DNA from: Streptomyces sp. STR69
GTDB lineage: Bacteria; Actinomycetota; Actinomycetes; Streptomycetales; Streptomycetaceae
NCBI RefSeq assembly: GCF_024519455.1
Contig: NZ_JALJRY010000001.1
Location: 667,253-731,252, forward strand
Length of the DNA: 64,000 nt
Direction of reading: 5' to 3'
The first letter of the stretch is position 1, and every line of letters starts with the position of its first letter. Below the pieces are notes generated by a model. It had not been told where the DNA came from, did no database searches, and saw only the letters and a program-made list of their open reading frames with translations. Both the position numbers and the translations under genes were made by a program. Shown one piece after another: positions 17,050-26,650 of the stretch.

Positions 17050-18756
17050 CTACAACGGCGCGATGTCCGGCGCCCCCAACCGCGCCGCGTCCGCGGTCAG
17101 GTCGTCGGGCTGGAGCTGGGACTCCCGCTCGGCCTCCACCCGCTTCTCGTAGTGCTCGACCTCGCGCTCGATCTGGTCCTTGTCCCAGCCGAGCACCGGC
17201 GCCATCAGCTCTGCGGCCTCGCGGGCGCTGCGGGTGCCCCGGTCGAAGGTCTCGATGGAGATACGGGTGCGGCGGGTCAGCACGTCGTCCAGGTGCCGTG
17301 CGCCCTCGTGCGAGGCGGCGTAGACGACCTCGGCGCGCAGATAGTCGTCGGCGGCCTGGAGGGGTTCGCCGAGGGTGGGGTCCTTGGCGATGAGGTCGAG
17401 GACCTCCTCGGCCATCGAGCCGAAACGGTTCAGCAGGTGCTCCACTCGCACCACGTGGATGCCGGTCTGTGCGGCGATCCGCGCTCGCGCGTTCCACAGC
17501 GCGCGATAGCCCTCCGCGCCGATCAGCGGCACGTCCTCGGTGACGCACTCGGCGACCCGCATGTCGAGCCCGTGCACCGCCTCGTCCACCGCGTCCTTGG
17601 CCATCACCCGGTACGTCGTGTACTTGCCGCCCGCCACGACGACGAGTCCCGGCACCGGATGCGCCACGGTGTGCTCGCGCGACAGCTTGCTGGTGGCGTC
17701 CGACTCGCCGGCCAGCAGGGGCCGCAGCCCCGCGTACACGCCCTGGACGTCGTCTCTGGTCAGCGGTACCGCGAGGACCGAGTTCACATGCTCAAGGAGG
17801 TAGTCGATGTCGGCGCTGGACGCGGCCGGGTGGGCCTTGTCGAGGTCCCAGTCGGTGTCGGTGGTGCCGACGATCCAGTGCCGGCCCCAGGGGATGACGA
17901 ACAGCACGGACTTCTCGGTGCGCAGGATCAGTCCGCTGCTGGAGTTGATGCGGTCCTTGGGGACGACCAGGTGGATGCCCTTGGAGGCGCGGACGTGGAA
18001 CTGTCCGCGCTCGCCGACCATGGCCTGGGTGTCGTCGGTCCACACGCCCGTGGCGTTCACGATCTGCTTGGCGCGGATCTCGTACTCGCCGCCCGCCTCG
18101 ACGTCCTCCACCTTGGCGCCGACCACCCGCTCGCCCTCGCGCAGGAACCCGGTCACCCGCGCGCGGTTGGCGACCTTCGCACCGTACGACGACGCCGTGC
18201 GCACCAGGGTGGCCACATAGCGGGCGTCGTCCATCTGGGCGTCGTAGTACTGCAAGGCCCCGACCAGGGCGTCCTTCTTCAGCGCGGGCGCCACGCGCAG
18301 GGCGTGACGGCGGCTCAGGTGGCGGTGGGTGGGCAGGCCACGGCCGTGCGCGCGGGCCATGGACATCGCGTCGTAGAGCGCGACGCCCGAGCCGGCGTAG
18401 AGCCGTTCCCAGCCCTTGTGCTGGAGCGGGTACAGGAACGCCACGGGCTTCACCAGGTGCGGGGCCAGCCGCTCAAGGAGCAGTCCGCGTTCCTTCAGGG
18501 CCTCGCGGACGAGGGCGAAGTCGAGCATCTCCAGGTAGCGCAGGCCGCCGTGGATGAGCTTGCTCGACCTGCTCGATGTGCCGGACGCCCAGTCACGCGC
18601 CTCGACCAGTCCCGTGGACAGGCCGCGTGTCACGGCGTCCAGGGCGGTGCCCGCGCCGACCACGCCCCCGCCCACCACGAGCACGTCCAGTTCGCGCTCG
18701 GCCATTCCCGCCAGTGCCTCGGCCCGCTGCGCCGGACCCAGTGTCGCTGTCCTCAC
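17050..18756 (-). CDS. glpD: Glycerol-3-phosphate dehydrogenase (FAD, aerobic)
   Basis: 568 residues, the usual GlpD length. Oxidises sn-glycerol-3-phosphate to dihydroxyacetone phosphate and passes electrons to the quinone pool at the membrane. The N terminus has the dinucleotide-binding motif VVGGGVVGAGTALDA. SSRSSKLIHGGLRYLE and PWGRHWIVGTTDTDW are GlpD family signatures, and the C-terminal GlpD_C domain follows. The GTG start at 18756 is preceded by GGGAGG five bases away. No glpF or glpK is adjacent. The position beside the kinase cluster is the same as in S. coelicolor. Confidence 0.95.
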   Translation of the reverse strand: MRTATLGPAQRAEALAGMAERELDVLVVGGGVVGAGTALDAVTRGLSTGLVEARDWASGTSSRSSKLIHGGLRYLEMLDFALVREALKERGLLLERLAPHLVKPVAFLYPLQHKGWERLYAGSGVALYDAMSMARAHGRGLPTHRHLSRRHALRVAPALKKDALVGALQYYDAQMDDARYVATLVRTASSYGAKVANRARVTGFLREGERVVGAKVEDVEAGGEYEIRAKQIVNATGVWTDDTQAMVGERGQFHVRASKGIHLVVPKDRINSSSGLILRTEKSVLFVIPWGRHWIVGTTDTDWDLDKAHPAASSADIDYLLEHVNSVLAVPLTRDDVQGVYAGLRPLLAGESDATSKLSREHTVAHPVPGLVVVAGGKYTTYRVMAKDAVDEAVHGLDMRVAECVTEDVPLIGAEGYRALWNARARIAAQTGIHVVRVEHLLNRFGSMAEEVLDLIAKDPTLGEPLQAADDYLRAEVVYAASHEGARHLDDVLTRRTRISIETFDRGTRSAREAAELMAPVLGWDKDQIEREVEHYEKRVEAERESQLQPDDLTADAARLGAPDIAPL

Positions 18757-19027
18757 CGCTGCCTCCCGCTATCGGTAGCGCCGGCCGCACCCGTTCGGCG
18801 AAGCCCGGTTCGTATCCCTCCTGCCCAAATTCTGACCGGGTTGCCCGACTTCAGCCACCACTCGCCCCCAGCCTGTGGACAACAATCACAGGACTGCCGA
18901 AAAACACAGCCGTCCAATACCGCATAACGGTCATATTTACTCCTAGTCTGACATTGCGCTCGCTCGTTCTGTCCACAGGGCTTGCGCACCTGTCCCGCTT
19001 CGGTTATTGGGAAGGACGGCCCACGCC

Positions 19028-20236
19028 ATGCCCGCAGATCTCGCCGTCATCGGACTCGGTCCTCTCGGCCTGCCCCTGGCCCAGGCCGCTGTCGCCGCCG
19101 GTATCGCCACGGTCGGCTTCAAGACCGGCCCCGAGGCCGGCTCCCTCAGCCCCGCCGAACTGCGCCGGATGCTCTCGGGAGGCTTCCGGCCGGCCACGAA
19201 TCCCGCCGAGCTCGGCCGCGTACGCACCGCCGTGATCTGCGCGCCGACACCCCCGGACGCGGACGGCGGCCTCGACCTCAGCCAGGTGGACACGGCCGCC
19301 CGCGCCCTCGCCGCGCACCTGCGCCCGCACACCACGGTGATCCTGGAGTCACCGGTACACCCCGGCACCACCGAGGACTTTCTCCGTCCCCTCCTCGAAG
19401 AGGGATCCGGCCTCCGCGCGGGCCGCGACTTCCACCTCGCCTACTCCCCCAGCCGCGTCGACCCCGGCAATCGCGACTTCACGCCCGCCAACACCCCCAA
19501 GGTGATCGGCGGTCTGACTCCGGCCTGCACCGAGTCGGCCGCCGCCTTCTACGGCCGGCTCACCGACAAGGTGGTACGCGCGCGTGGACTGCGCGAAGCG
19601 GAAACCGTGCAGCTGCTGGAGACCAATTTCCGGCACGTCAACATCGCCCTCGTCAACGAAATGGCCGTCCTGTGCCACGACTTGGGCGTCGACCTCTGGG
19701 ACGTCATCCGCTGCGCGGAGACCAAGCCGTTCGGCTTCCAGGCCTTCCGCCCCGGCCCCGGCGTCGGCGGCCACGCCGTCCCCCAGGACCTGACGGCACA
19801 CGGGGGCCGCCCGCTCCGCATGGTCGAACTCGCCCAGCAGGTCAACAACCAGATGCCCCGTTACGTCATCCAGCGCGCCGCCACGCTCCTCAACGAGCAC
19901 GGCAAGTCCGCGCGTGGAGCACGGGTGTTGCTGCTCGGTGTCACCTACAAGGCCGACCTCGCCGACCAACAGGCCACCCCCGCCCAGGAGATCGCGATCC
20001 GCCTCATGGAACTCGGCGCCTCCGTCAGCTACCACGACCCGCACATCCCCTCCTGGAGCGTCCTGGACCGCCCGGTCCCCCGCGCGGACTCCCTCTACGA
20101 GGCGGCGGCCGACGCCGACCTGACGATCCTGCTCCAGCAGCACCGGACATACGACCTCCAAGGCCTGTCCGTGAAGGCCCAGTTGCTGCTGGACACGCGG
20201 GGGGCCACGCCCACGGGGGCGGCGCACCGGCTCTGA
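19028..20236 (+). CDS. Nucleotide-sugar (UDP-glucose/GDP-mannose) dehydrogenase homologue lacking the catalytic Cys
   Basis: 402 residues with the three family domains: NAD-binding N domain (VIGLGPLGLPLAQA), central domain (LLETNFRHVNIALVNE) and C domain. In active members the central domain carries the catalytic cysteine in a GPGVGGHCxPxD motif. Here the motif reads GPGVGGHAVPQD, with Ala250 (codon GCC) in that place. The C domain is also altered (ADQQATPAQE where RESPALE is usual). It can bind NAD but should not carry out the thioester step of two-fold oxidation. Start taken at the ATG at 19028 because the GxGxxG motif starts right after; a TTG 21 bases upstream is possible. Confidence 0.87.
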   Translation: MPADLAVIGLGPLGLPLAQAAVAAGIATVGFKTGPEAGSLSPAELRRMLSGGFRPATNPAELGRVRTAVICAPTPPDADGGLDLSQVDTAARALAAHLRPHTTVILESPVHPGTTEDFLRPLLEEGSGLRAGRDFHLAYSPSRVDPGNRDFTPANTPKVIGGLTPACTESAAAFYGRLTDKVVRARGLREAETVQLLETNFRHVNIALVNEMAVLCHDLGVDLWDVIRCAETKPFGFQAFRPGPGVGGHAVPQDLTAHGGRPLRMVELAQQVNNQMPRYVIQRAATLLNEHGKSARGARVLLLGVTYKADLADQQATPAQEIAIRLMELGASVSYHDPHIPSWSVLDRPVPRADSLYEAAADADLTILLQQHRTYDLQGLSVKAQLLLDTRGATPTGAAHRL

Positions 20237-20372
20237 ACATGAAATCCGCTGGTGGCGGGACCCCCTCGACCTGCTAATCTCCCCACACTCGTCGCACAGC
20301 TGTCTCATATCCGTGCGCGCGTTTCTCTGTTTCACCTTTCCTGTCTTCACATCCCGTGGGGGGATCTCTGTC

Positions 20373-20924
20373 ATGAGCGAGTCAGTAACGCCACCGCAGC
20401 CACCGGCGCAGCCCGAGGCCCAGCCGCAGGCGCCCGCGCAGCCGGTCGACGGCAACCCGTACGCCCAGCAGCCCGGCGCTGTACTGCCGCCCCAGGCTCC
20501 GTACGCCCCGCCCGTTCCCCCGAAGAACAACATCGCGCTCGGCCTGGTGACCGCCGTCGTCGCCGCGCTGGTCGCCGCCGGTATCTACGGCGTCGTCATC
20601 GGCACCACCAAGCACGAGATCGGCTGGGCGGCGGTCGGCGTCGGCTTCGTGATCGGCCTGGCTGCGGGCAAGCTCGGTGGGCGCAACCCCGTGCTGCCCG
20701 TGGTCAGTGCCGTCCTGGCCCTGGGCGCGGTCTACCTCGGGCAGCTGGTCGGCGAGGCGATGATCGGCGCGGACGAGCTGGGCGTGAACTTCAGCAAGGT
20801 GTTCTTCGACCACTTCGACGTCGTCCAGGACGCCTGGAAGGCCGACGCGGACCCGATCACCTTCATCTTCTTCGCCATCGCCGCGTTCGCCGCGTTCTCG
20901 GGGGCCAAGAAGGCTGCGCTCTGA
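20373..20924 (+). CDS. Small integral membrane protein, Pro/Gln-rich N terminus
   Basis: 183 residues. The first 50 are rich in Pro, Gln and Ala (PPQPPAQPEAQPQAPAQP) and probably cytoplasmic and disordered. Four hydrophobic segments follow (about residues 55-75, 87-103, 110-130 and 160-177) with the acidic stretch GADELGVNFSKVFFDHFD between the third and fourth. The ATG at 20373 has GGGGGGA eight bases upstream. Similar proteins are common in actinomycetes next to glpD-region genes; function unknown. Confidence 0.8.
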   Translation: MSESVTPPQPPAQPEAQPQAPAQPVDGNPYAQQPGAVLPPQAPYAPPVPPKNNIALGLVTAVVAALVAAGIYGVVIGTTKHEIGWAAVGVGFVIGLAAGKLGGRNPVLPVVSAVLALGAVYLGQLVGEAMIGADELGVNFSKVFFDHFDVVQDAWKADADPITFIFFAIAAFAAFSGAKKAAL

Positions 20925-21022
20925 CCCCGGCGCGCGGGTTGTGCAGGGGGGCGCTTGGGGCGGGGTGTGCGTCGGGGGCTGGTGGCGTGTGACTCGCGGC
21001 GCAGGTACCGTGAGAAACAGGT

Positions 21023-21110
21023 GGAGCCCACCGCAGCGGGTACTGCGGTGAGCTCCTGAAAAGTGAACGGAGTGTCCACCCCTAGTTGCTATGGGGGTGG
21101 CCGCTCACTT
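21023..21110. ncRNA. Tandem-hairpin element, possible structured RNA
   Basis: Two adjacent long hairpins. Hairpin 1: GGAGC (21023-21027), one mismatch, CACCGCAG (21029-21036), six-base loop, CTGCGGTG (21043-21050), GCTCC (21052-21056). Hairpin 2: AAGTGA (21061-21066), CGG (21068-21070), a five-base bulge, CCACCCC (21076-21082), 11-base loop, GGGGTGG (21094-21100), CCG (21101-21103), TCACTT (21105-21110). The paired arms are too long to be chance, and neither hairpin has a real U-tract. Strand is not determined; it could be a small RNA, or a bidirectional 3' end between convergent genes. Confidence 0.45.
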
Positions 21111-21442
21111 TCCGCCGTACATCCACAAGATCCACCTCCTCCGTTGCTTCACCATCCGAAGACGGATCCGGTCCCAGCGGGTGGGCTTGCGGTGGCGTCC
21201 CATGGGCGCCCCCTTCCACGAGGCCGCCCATTAGCCCGGTAGGCGGTTCGTCTGGAATTCGGGCCGGGCCCCGAGAGCCCGGGTCCGGAACGATTTCCGT
21301 GGAAGGGGGCACCCCGCACAACTGGGGCGCCGATCACGGACGTTACCGCCCCGACACGCCCCACCAGCGAACTTTCGCCCCGAACGCAACCGTGCGCCCC
21401 CCAGTCCCAACACGCGCCCCACCAGCCCCACTTGGGCACGCG

Positions 21443-21474
21443 AAAGGACCCGGACCACCCAGGCCCGGGCCCTT
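21443..21474 (-). terminator. Terminator of the GuaB-related gene
   Basis: On the minus strand AAGGGCCCGG pairs with CCGGGTCCTT (one G·T pair) around an 11-base loop, 27 bp past the stop of the GuaB-related gene, followed by TTTCG. A good intrinsic terminator for a high-GC genome. Confidence 0.6.
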
Positions 21475-21500
21475 CGAAGCGTCGTAGAACCGCCTACCGC

Positions 21501-22625
21501 CTACCGCTTGTGCTGCGAGTCCGCCACCGTGACCTCGACCCGCTGGAACTCCTTCAGCTCGCTGTACCCGGTCGTCGCCATCGCCCGCCGCAGCGCCCCG
21601 AAGATGTTCATCGAGCCGTCCGGGACGTGGGACGGGCCGGTGAGGATCTCCTCGATCGTGCCGACCGTGCCGAGGTCGACCTTCTTGCCGCGCGGGAGTT
21701 CCTCGTTGACCGCTTCCATGCCCCAGTGGTGGCCCTTGCCGGGGCCGTCCGTGGCGCGGGCCAGCGGGGAACCCATCATGACCGCGTCCGCGCCGCAGGC
21801 GATCGCCTTGGGGAGGTCGCCGGACCAGCCGACACCGCCGTCCGCGATGACGTGCACGTACCGGCCGCCGGACTCGTCCATGTAGTCACGGCGGGCGGCG
21901 GCGACGTCGGCGACCGCCGTGGCCATCGGGACCTGGATGCCCAGCACGTTGCGCGTGGTGTGCGCCGCGCCGCCGCCGAAGCCGACGAGGACGCCGGCCG
22001 CGCCCGTGCGCATCAGGTGCAGGGCCGCGGTGTACGTGGCGCAGCCGCCGACGATCACCGGGACGTCCAGCTCGTAGATGAACTGCTTCAGGTTCAGCGG
22101 CTCGTGCGAACCCGACACGTGCTCCGCCGAGACCGTCGTACCGCGGATGACGAAGATGTCCACGCCCGCGTCGACGACGGCCTTGGAGAACTGGGCCGTG
22201 CGCTGCGGGGAGAGCGCGGCGGCGGTGACCACGCCCGAGTCGCGCACCTCCTTGATGCGCTGCCCGATCAGCTCCTCCTTGATGGGAGCCGCGTAGATCT
22301 CCTGGAGGCGGCGGGTCGCGGCGTCCGCGTCCAGCTCGGTGATCTCGTCGAGGAGCGACTGCGGGTCCTCGTAGCGGGTCCAGAGGCCTTCGAGGTTCAG
22401 CACGCCGAGGCCGCCGAGCTCGCCGATGCGGATCGCGGTGGCCGGGGAGACGACCGAGTCCATGGGGGCGGCCAGGAAGGGCAGTTCGAAGCGGTAGGCG
22501 TCGATCTGCCAGGCGATCGAGACCTCCTTCGGGTCCCGCGTACGGCGGCTGGGGACGACGGCGATGTCGTCGAAGGCGTACGCCCGGCGGCCGCGCTTGC
22601 CGCGCCCGATCTCGATCTCAGTCAC
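21501..22625 (-). CDS. guaB3: GuaB3-family IMP dehydrogenase-related protein
   Basis: 374 residues: the TIM-barrel of the IMPDH family without the CBS pair, as in the actinobacterial GuaB3 group. It starts at a GTG (22625) with GAGGAAAGG eight bases upstream and reads MTEIEIGRGKRGRRAYAFDD, the conserved start of this group. The phosphate-binding region (IADGGVGWSGDLPKAIACGADAVMMG) and the barrel core PMDSVVSP are present. The usual IMPDH loop Cys motif GSICTT is not found; the equivalent region reads GFGGGAAHTTRNVLG. True IMPDH activity is therefore doubtful, and a GMP-reductase-like or regulatory role is possible. It follows guaB by 114 bp on the same strand. Confidence 0.92.
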   Translation of the reverse strand: MTEIEIGRGKRGRRAYAFDDIAVVPSRRTRDPKEVSIAWQIDAYRFELPFLAAPMDSVVSPATAIRIGELGGLGVLNLEGLWTRYEDPQSLLDEITELDADAATRRLQEIYAAPIKEELIGQRIKEVRDSGVVTAAALSPQRTAQFSKAVVDAGVDIFVIRGTTVSAEHVSGSHEPLNLKQFIYELDVPVIVGGCATYTAALHLMRTGAAGVLVGFGGGAAHTTRNVLGIQVPMATAVADVAAARRDYMDESGGRYVHVIADGGVGWSGDLPKAIACGADAVMMGSPLARATDGPGKGHHWGMEAVNEELPRGKKVDLGTVGTIEEILTGPSHVPDGSMNIFGALRRAMATTGYSELKEFQRVEVTVADSQHKR

Positions 22626-22683
22626 GTCTGTGGCCTTTCCTCTGCGTTTCAGCGTCTTCCAGTATCGCCGACGGGTACGACAA

Positions 22684-22712
22684 GGGCGGCCCCGGATGCT
22701 CCGGAGCCGCCC
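22684..22712 (-). terminator. Hairpin downstream of guaB
   Basis: GGGCGGC (22684-22690) pairs with GCCGCCC (22706-22712), with an inner CCGG/CCGG pairing. It lies 28 bp past the guaB stop. Probable terminator or attenuator between guaB and the GuaB-related gene. Confidence 0.55.
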
Positions 22713-22739
22713 TCGACTCACTGCACGCGCGCGTGGCGA

Positions 22740-24326
<1,587 letters not shown>

Positions 24327-24406
24327 CTACGCCCGACTCCGGGCTTCGTATATTCGTACGGAACCCAGCGCCCGGCTGTTCAAAAAAGGCGCCGCCCGTA
24401 CCGGTG

Positions 24407-25084
24407 TTACTGCTCGGCCAGGGCCCGCAACCGGCTCAGCGCGCGGTGTTGTGCGACCCGGACGGCGCCGGGTGACATTCCCAACATCTGGCCGGTCTCC
24501 TCGGCCGTAAGGCCTACGGCGATGCGCAGCAGGAGTAGTTCGCGCTGGTTCTCCGGGAGGTTGGCCATGAGTTTCTTGGCCCATTCGGCGTCGCTGCTGA
24601 GCAGGGCACGCTCCTCGGGACCGAGGGAGTCGTCCGGCCGCTCGGGCATCTCGTCGGAGGGGACCGCCGTGGAGCCCGGGTGGCGCATCGCGGCCCGCTG
24701 GAGGTCGGCGACCTTGTGCGCGGCGATGGCGAAGACGAAGGCCTCGAAGGGGCGGCCGGTGTCCTTGTAGCGCGGCAGCGCGAGGAGGACGGCTACGCAG
24801 ACCTCCTGGGCGAGGTCCTCCACGAAGTGCCGTGCGTCGCCCGGGAGTCGGGACAGACGGGTGCGGCAGTAGCGCAGGGCCAGTGGGTGTACGTGGGCGA
24901 GCAGATCGTGCGTGGCCTGCTCGTCTCCGTCGACCGCGCGAAGGACGAGCCCACCAATCGCCCCTTGGGCCCTGGCCCCCTCGTCGTCACGCATCGGTCC
25001 ATGGTGCCTTGCGGCCGTGTGGTCCGTGGCACCGCGTCCGTTGTTGTGCACCGAAGCGTTATGAGCAGGTGCGCCGGAACTCAT
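24407..25084 (-). CDS. shbA: ECF sigma factor ShbA (controls hrdB in Streptomyces)
   Basis: 225 residues from the ATG at 25084, which has GGGAGGGGAGGG eight bases upstream. Sigma-70 region 2 ([20 protein letters not shown] ... [19 protein letters not shown]) and region 4 ([27 protein letters not shown] ... [19 protein letters not shown]) are clear. It has a long, His/Asn-rich N-terminal tail. Placement between guaB and bldM matches ShbA of other streptomycetes, the ECF factor that drives transcription of the principal sigma factor hrdB (family knowledge). An ATG at 24994 ([10 protein letters not shown]) is an alternative start. Confidence 0.92.
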   Translation of the reverse strand: MSSGAPAHNASVHNNGRGATDHTAARHHGPMRDDEGARAQGAIGGLVLRAVDGDEQATHDLLAHVHPLALRYCRTRLSRLPGDARHFVEDLAQEVCVAVLLALPRYKDTGRPFEAFVFAIAAHKVADLQRAAMRHPGSTAVPSDEMPERPDDSLGPEERALLSSDAEWAKKLMANLPENQRELLLLRIAVGLTAEETGQMLGMSPGAVRVAQHRALSRLRALAEQ

Positions 25085-25260
25085 CTCCTGCGCCCTCCCC
25101 TCCCGCTCGACCGACTCGTCCCCGAGGAACTCCACACCTCAAGGATGCGGCATCCGCGGCGAAACGAGCAGCGGGCACCCGGCGGGCCCCGTCACCGTCC
25201 CCGCCCGCCCTCAGGCAGGCGGGGATTTCCGTACCCCCGCTACGACCCACTGACCTGGCC

Positions 25261-25872
25261 CTAACGGACCAGACCCCAGCGGAAACCGAGCGCCACGGCG
25301 TGCGCCCGGTCCGAGGCGCCGAGTTTCTTGAAGAGCCGTCGGGCGTGGGTCTTGACGGTGTCCTCGGAGAGGAAGAGTTCACGGCCGATCTCCGCGTTGG
25401 AGCGGCCGTGGCTCATGCCTTCGAGGACCTGGATCTCGCGTGCGGTGAGCGTCGGCGCGGCGCCCATCTCGGCGGACCGCAGCCGGCGCGGGGCCAGTCG
25501 CCAGGTCGGGTCGGCGAGGGCCTGGGTGACCGTGGCCCGCAGTTCGGCGCGCGAGGCGTCCTTGTGCAGATAGCCGCGGGCGCCGGCCGCGACCGCGAGG
25601 GCCACGCCGTCCAGGTCTTCGGCGACGGTGAGCATGATGATGCGTGCGCCCGGGTCGGCGGAGAGCAGTCGCCGCACGGTCTCGACACCGCCGAGTCCGG
25701 GCATGCGTACGTCCATCAGAATGAGGTCCGAGCGGTCGGCGCCCCAGCGGCGGAGGACTTCCTCCCCGTTGGCCGCGGTCGTCACGCGCTCGACACCGGG
25801 TACGGTCGCGACCGCCCGGCGGAGCGCCTCTCGGGCAAGCGGGGAGTCGTCACAGACGAGGACGGATGTCAT
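25261..25872 (-). CDS. bldM: Orphan response regulator BldM
   Basis: 203 residues: receiver domain (Asp8, Asp9, phospho-acceptor position Asp54, Thr82, Lys104) and a C-terminal LuxR-type HTH (LTAREIQVLEGMSHGRSNAEIGRELFLSEDTVKTHARRLF). Required for aerial mycelium and, as a heterodimer with WhiI, for late sporulation genes; regarded as active independently of phosphorylation (family knowledge). The ATG at 25872 has GGAGGG five bases upstream. A BldN-type promoter lies about 125 bp upstream (25996-26023). Divergent from whiD. Confidence 0.96.
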   Translation of the reverse strand: MTSVLVCDDSPLAREALRRAVATVPGVERVTTAANGEEVLRRWGADRSDLILMDVRMPGLGGVETVRRLLSADPGARIIMLTVAEDLDGVALAVAAGARGYLHKDASRAELRATVTQALADPTWRLAPRRLRSAEMGAAPTLTAREIQVLEGMSHGRSNAEIGRELFLSEDTVKTHARRLFKKLGASDRAHAVALGFRWGLVR

Positions 25873-26252
25873 GGCCGCCCTCCGCAGCTGATGCGCGTCA
25901 CCTTGAGCCTCCAGGCTGGTACGAAATCGTCACCTGTGCGGTCGACCGTCTCGGACGCCTGCCCGAGCACTTGTGTTTGCAACCGCCTCGCACTCTCAAC
26001 GACGGTCACTCGAAAGAGTTACGGGGCCGTGTGTCGTCTTCGGCACTCTACGTGAGGGTGCGGACACGGTGGAGGCGTGCGCGGCCGACCCTCAAGCTTT
26101 CATCACAACCGGTGCCCCATTCAGCCCTATTTCTTCCCTTTTACTGGTGTCTGAGGCTAGATTCGCAATGAGTCATATTTTCATCTCCTTAGATCGTAGT
26201 TGTACGGTCGTGGACACCGTATCCGCCCATAACGGCTACAAGGGGTCACGCA
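25873..26252. other. bldM–whiD divergent regulatory region (380 bp)
   Basis: No gene. Contains the BldN-type promoter for bldM. The whiD-proximal 150 bp is clearly less GC-rich than its surroundings (for example CCCATTCAGCCCTATTTCTT and TTCGCAATGAGTCATATTTT) and should hold whiD promoters. AGTGAC and GTCACC half-sites near the bldM promoter could be BldD contacts, but this is only suggestive. Confidence 0.6.
25996..26023 (-). promoter_or_regulatory. BldN (ECF sigma) promoter of bldM
   Basis: On the minus strand, CGTAAC (26023-26018), a 16-base spacer, then CGTTGA (26001-25996). This is an exact match, including spacing, to the consensus known for sigma-BldN promoters. bldM is an established BldN target, and the position fits a leader of roughly 115 nt. 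Confidence 0.85.
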
Positions 26253-26579
26253 ATGGCAGATTTCTCCCGCCTTCCCGGACCGAACGCGGACCTGTGGGAC
26301 TGGCAGCTCCTGGCTGCCTGCCGAGGGGTCGACAGCTCGCTCTTCTTTCATCCCGAGGGCGAGCGCGGTGCGGCACGAAGCGCTCGTGAGAACTCGGCCA
26401 AAGAGGTCTGCATGAGGTGCCCGGTCCGCGCACAGTGCGCGGCGCACGCGCTGGCGGTGCGCGAGCCGTACGGCGTCTGGGGCGGCCTCACCGAGGACGA
26501 GCGCGAAGAACTCATGGGGCGCGCCCGCAACCGCCTGGTGTCGGCCTCGACCGCCGGGGACATGGCTTCGAACAACTGA
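26253..26579 (+). CDS. whiD: WhiB-like iron–sulfur protein WhiD
   Basis: 108 residues, a Wbl-family protein needed for late spore maturation. Four cluster-ligating cysteines: Cys23, Cys53, Cys56 and Cys62 (CMRCPVRAQC), followed by the GVWGG turn and basic tail (RARNRL). WhiB-family proteins bind a [4Fe-4S] cluster and region 4 of the principal sigma factor. ATG at 26253 with AAGGGG upstream. Next to bldM in the standard Streptomyces order. A strong terminator follows at 26621-26650. Confidence 0.96.
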   Translation: MADFSRLPGPNADLWDWQLLAACRGVDSSLFFHPEGERGAARSARENSAKEVCMRCPVRAQCAAHALAVREPYGVWGGLTEDEREELMGRARNRLVSASTAGDMASNN

Positions 26580-26620
26580 AGGAACGTTTCTCCAGTACAC
26601 CCTCCGAGAGCACTCCCCCA

Positions 26621-26650
26621 GGGGCACGCGCACGCGTGCCCCCTACTTTT
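26621..26650 (+). terminator. whiD terminator
   Basis: GGGGCACGCG, a two-base loop CA, then CGCGTGCCCC, followed by CTACTTTT. A perfect 10-bp stem with a T-tract; it reaches into the last codons of the convergent LysR gene. Confidence 0.8.

Larger units (their letters stand above)
20925..21500. other. 576-bp spacer without a convincing gene
   Basis: Between the membrane protein (+) and the GuaB-related gene (-). Short reading frames exist on both strands (the best is a 79-codon minus-strand frame, 21321 to 21082), but none has a ribosome-binding site plus a recognisable product. The spacer contains a tandem-hairpin structure at 21023-21110 and a terminator hairpin at 21443-21474, listed separately. 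Confidence 0.6.

Noticed and set aside
21082..21321. 79-codon minus-strand frame ending in the tandem hairpin
   Set aside because: Its end has passable composition (VDLVDVRRKVSG), but there is no start signal or homologue, and it would run into the stable hairpin. Not strong enough to list as a gene.
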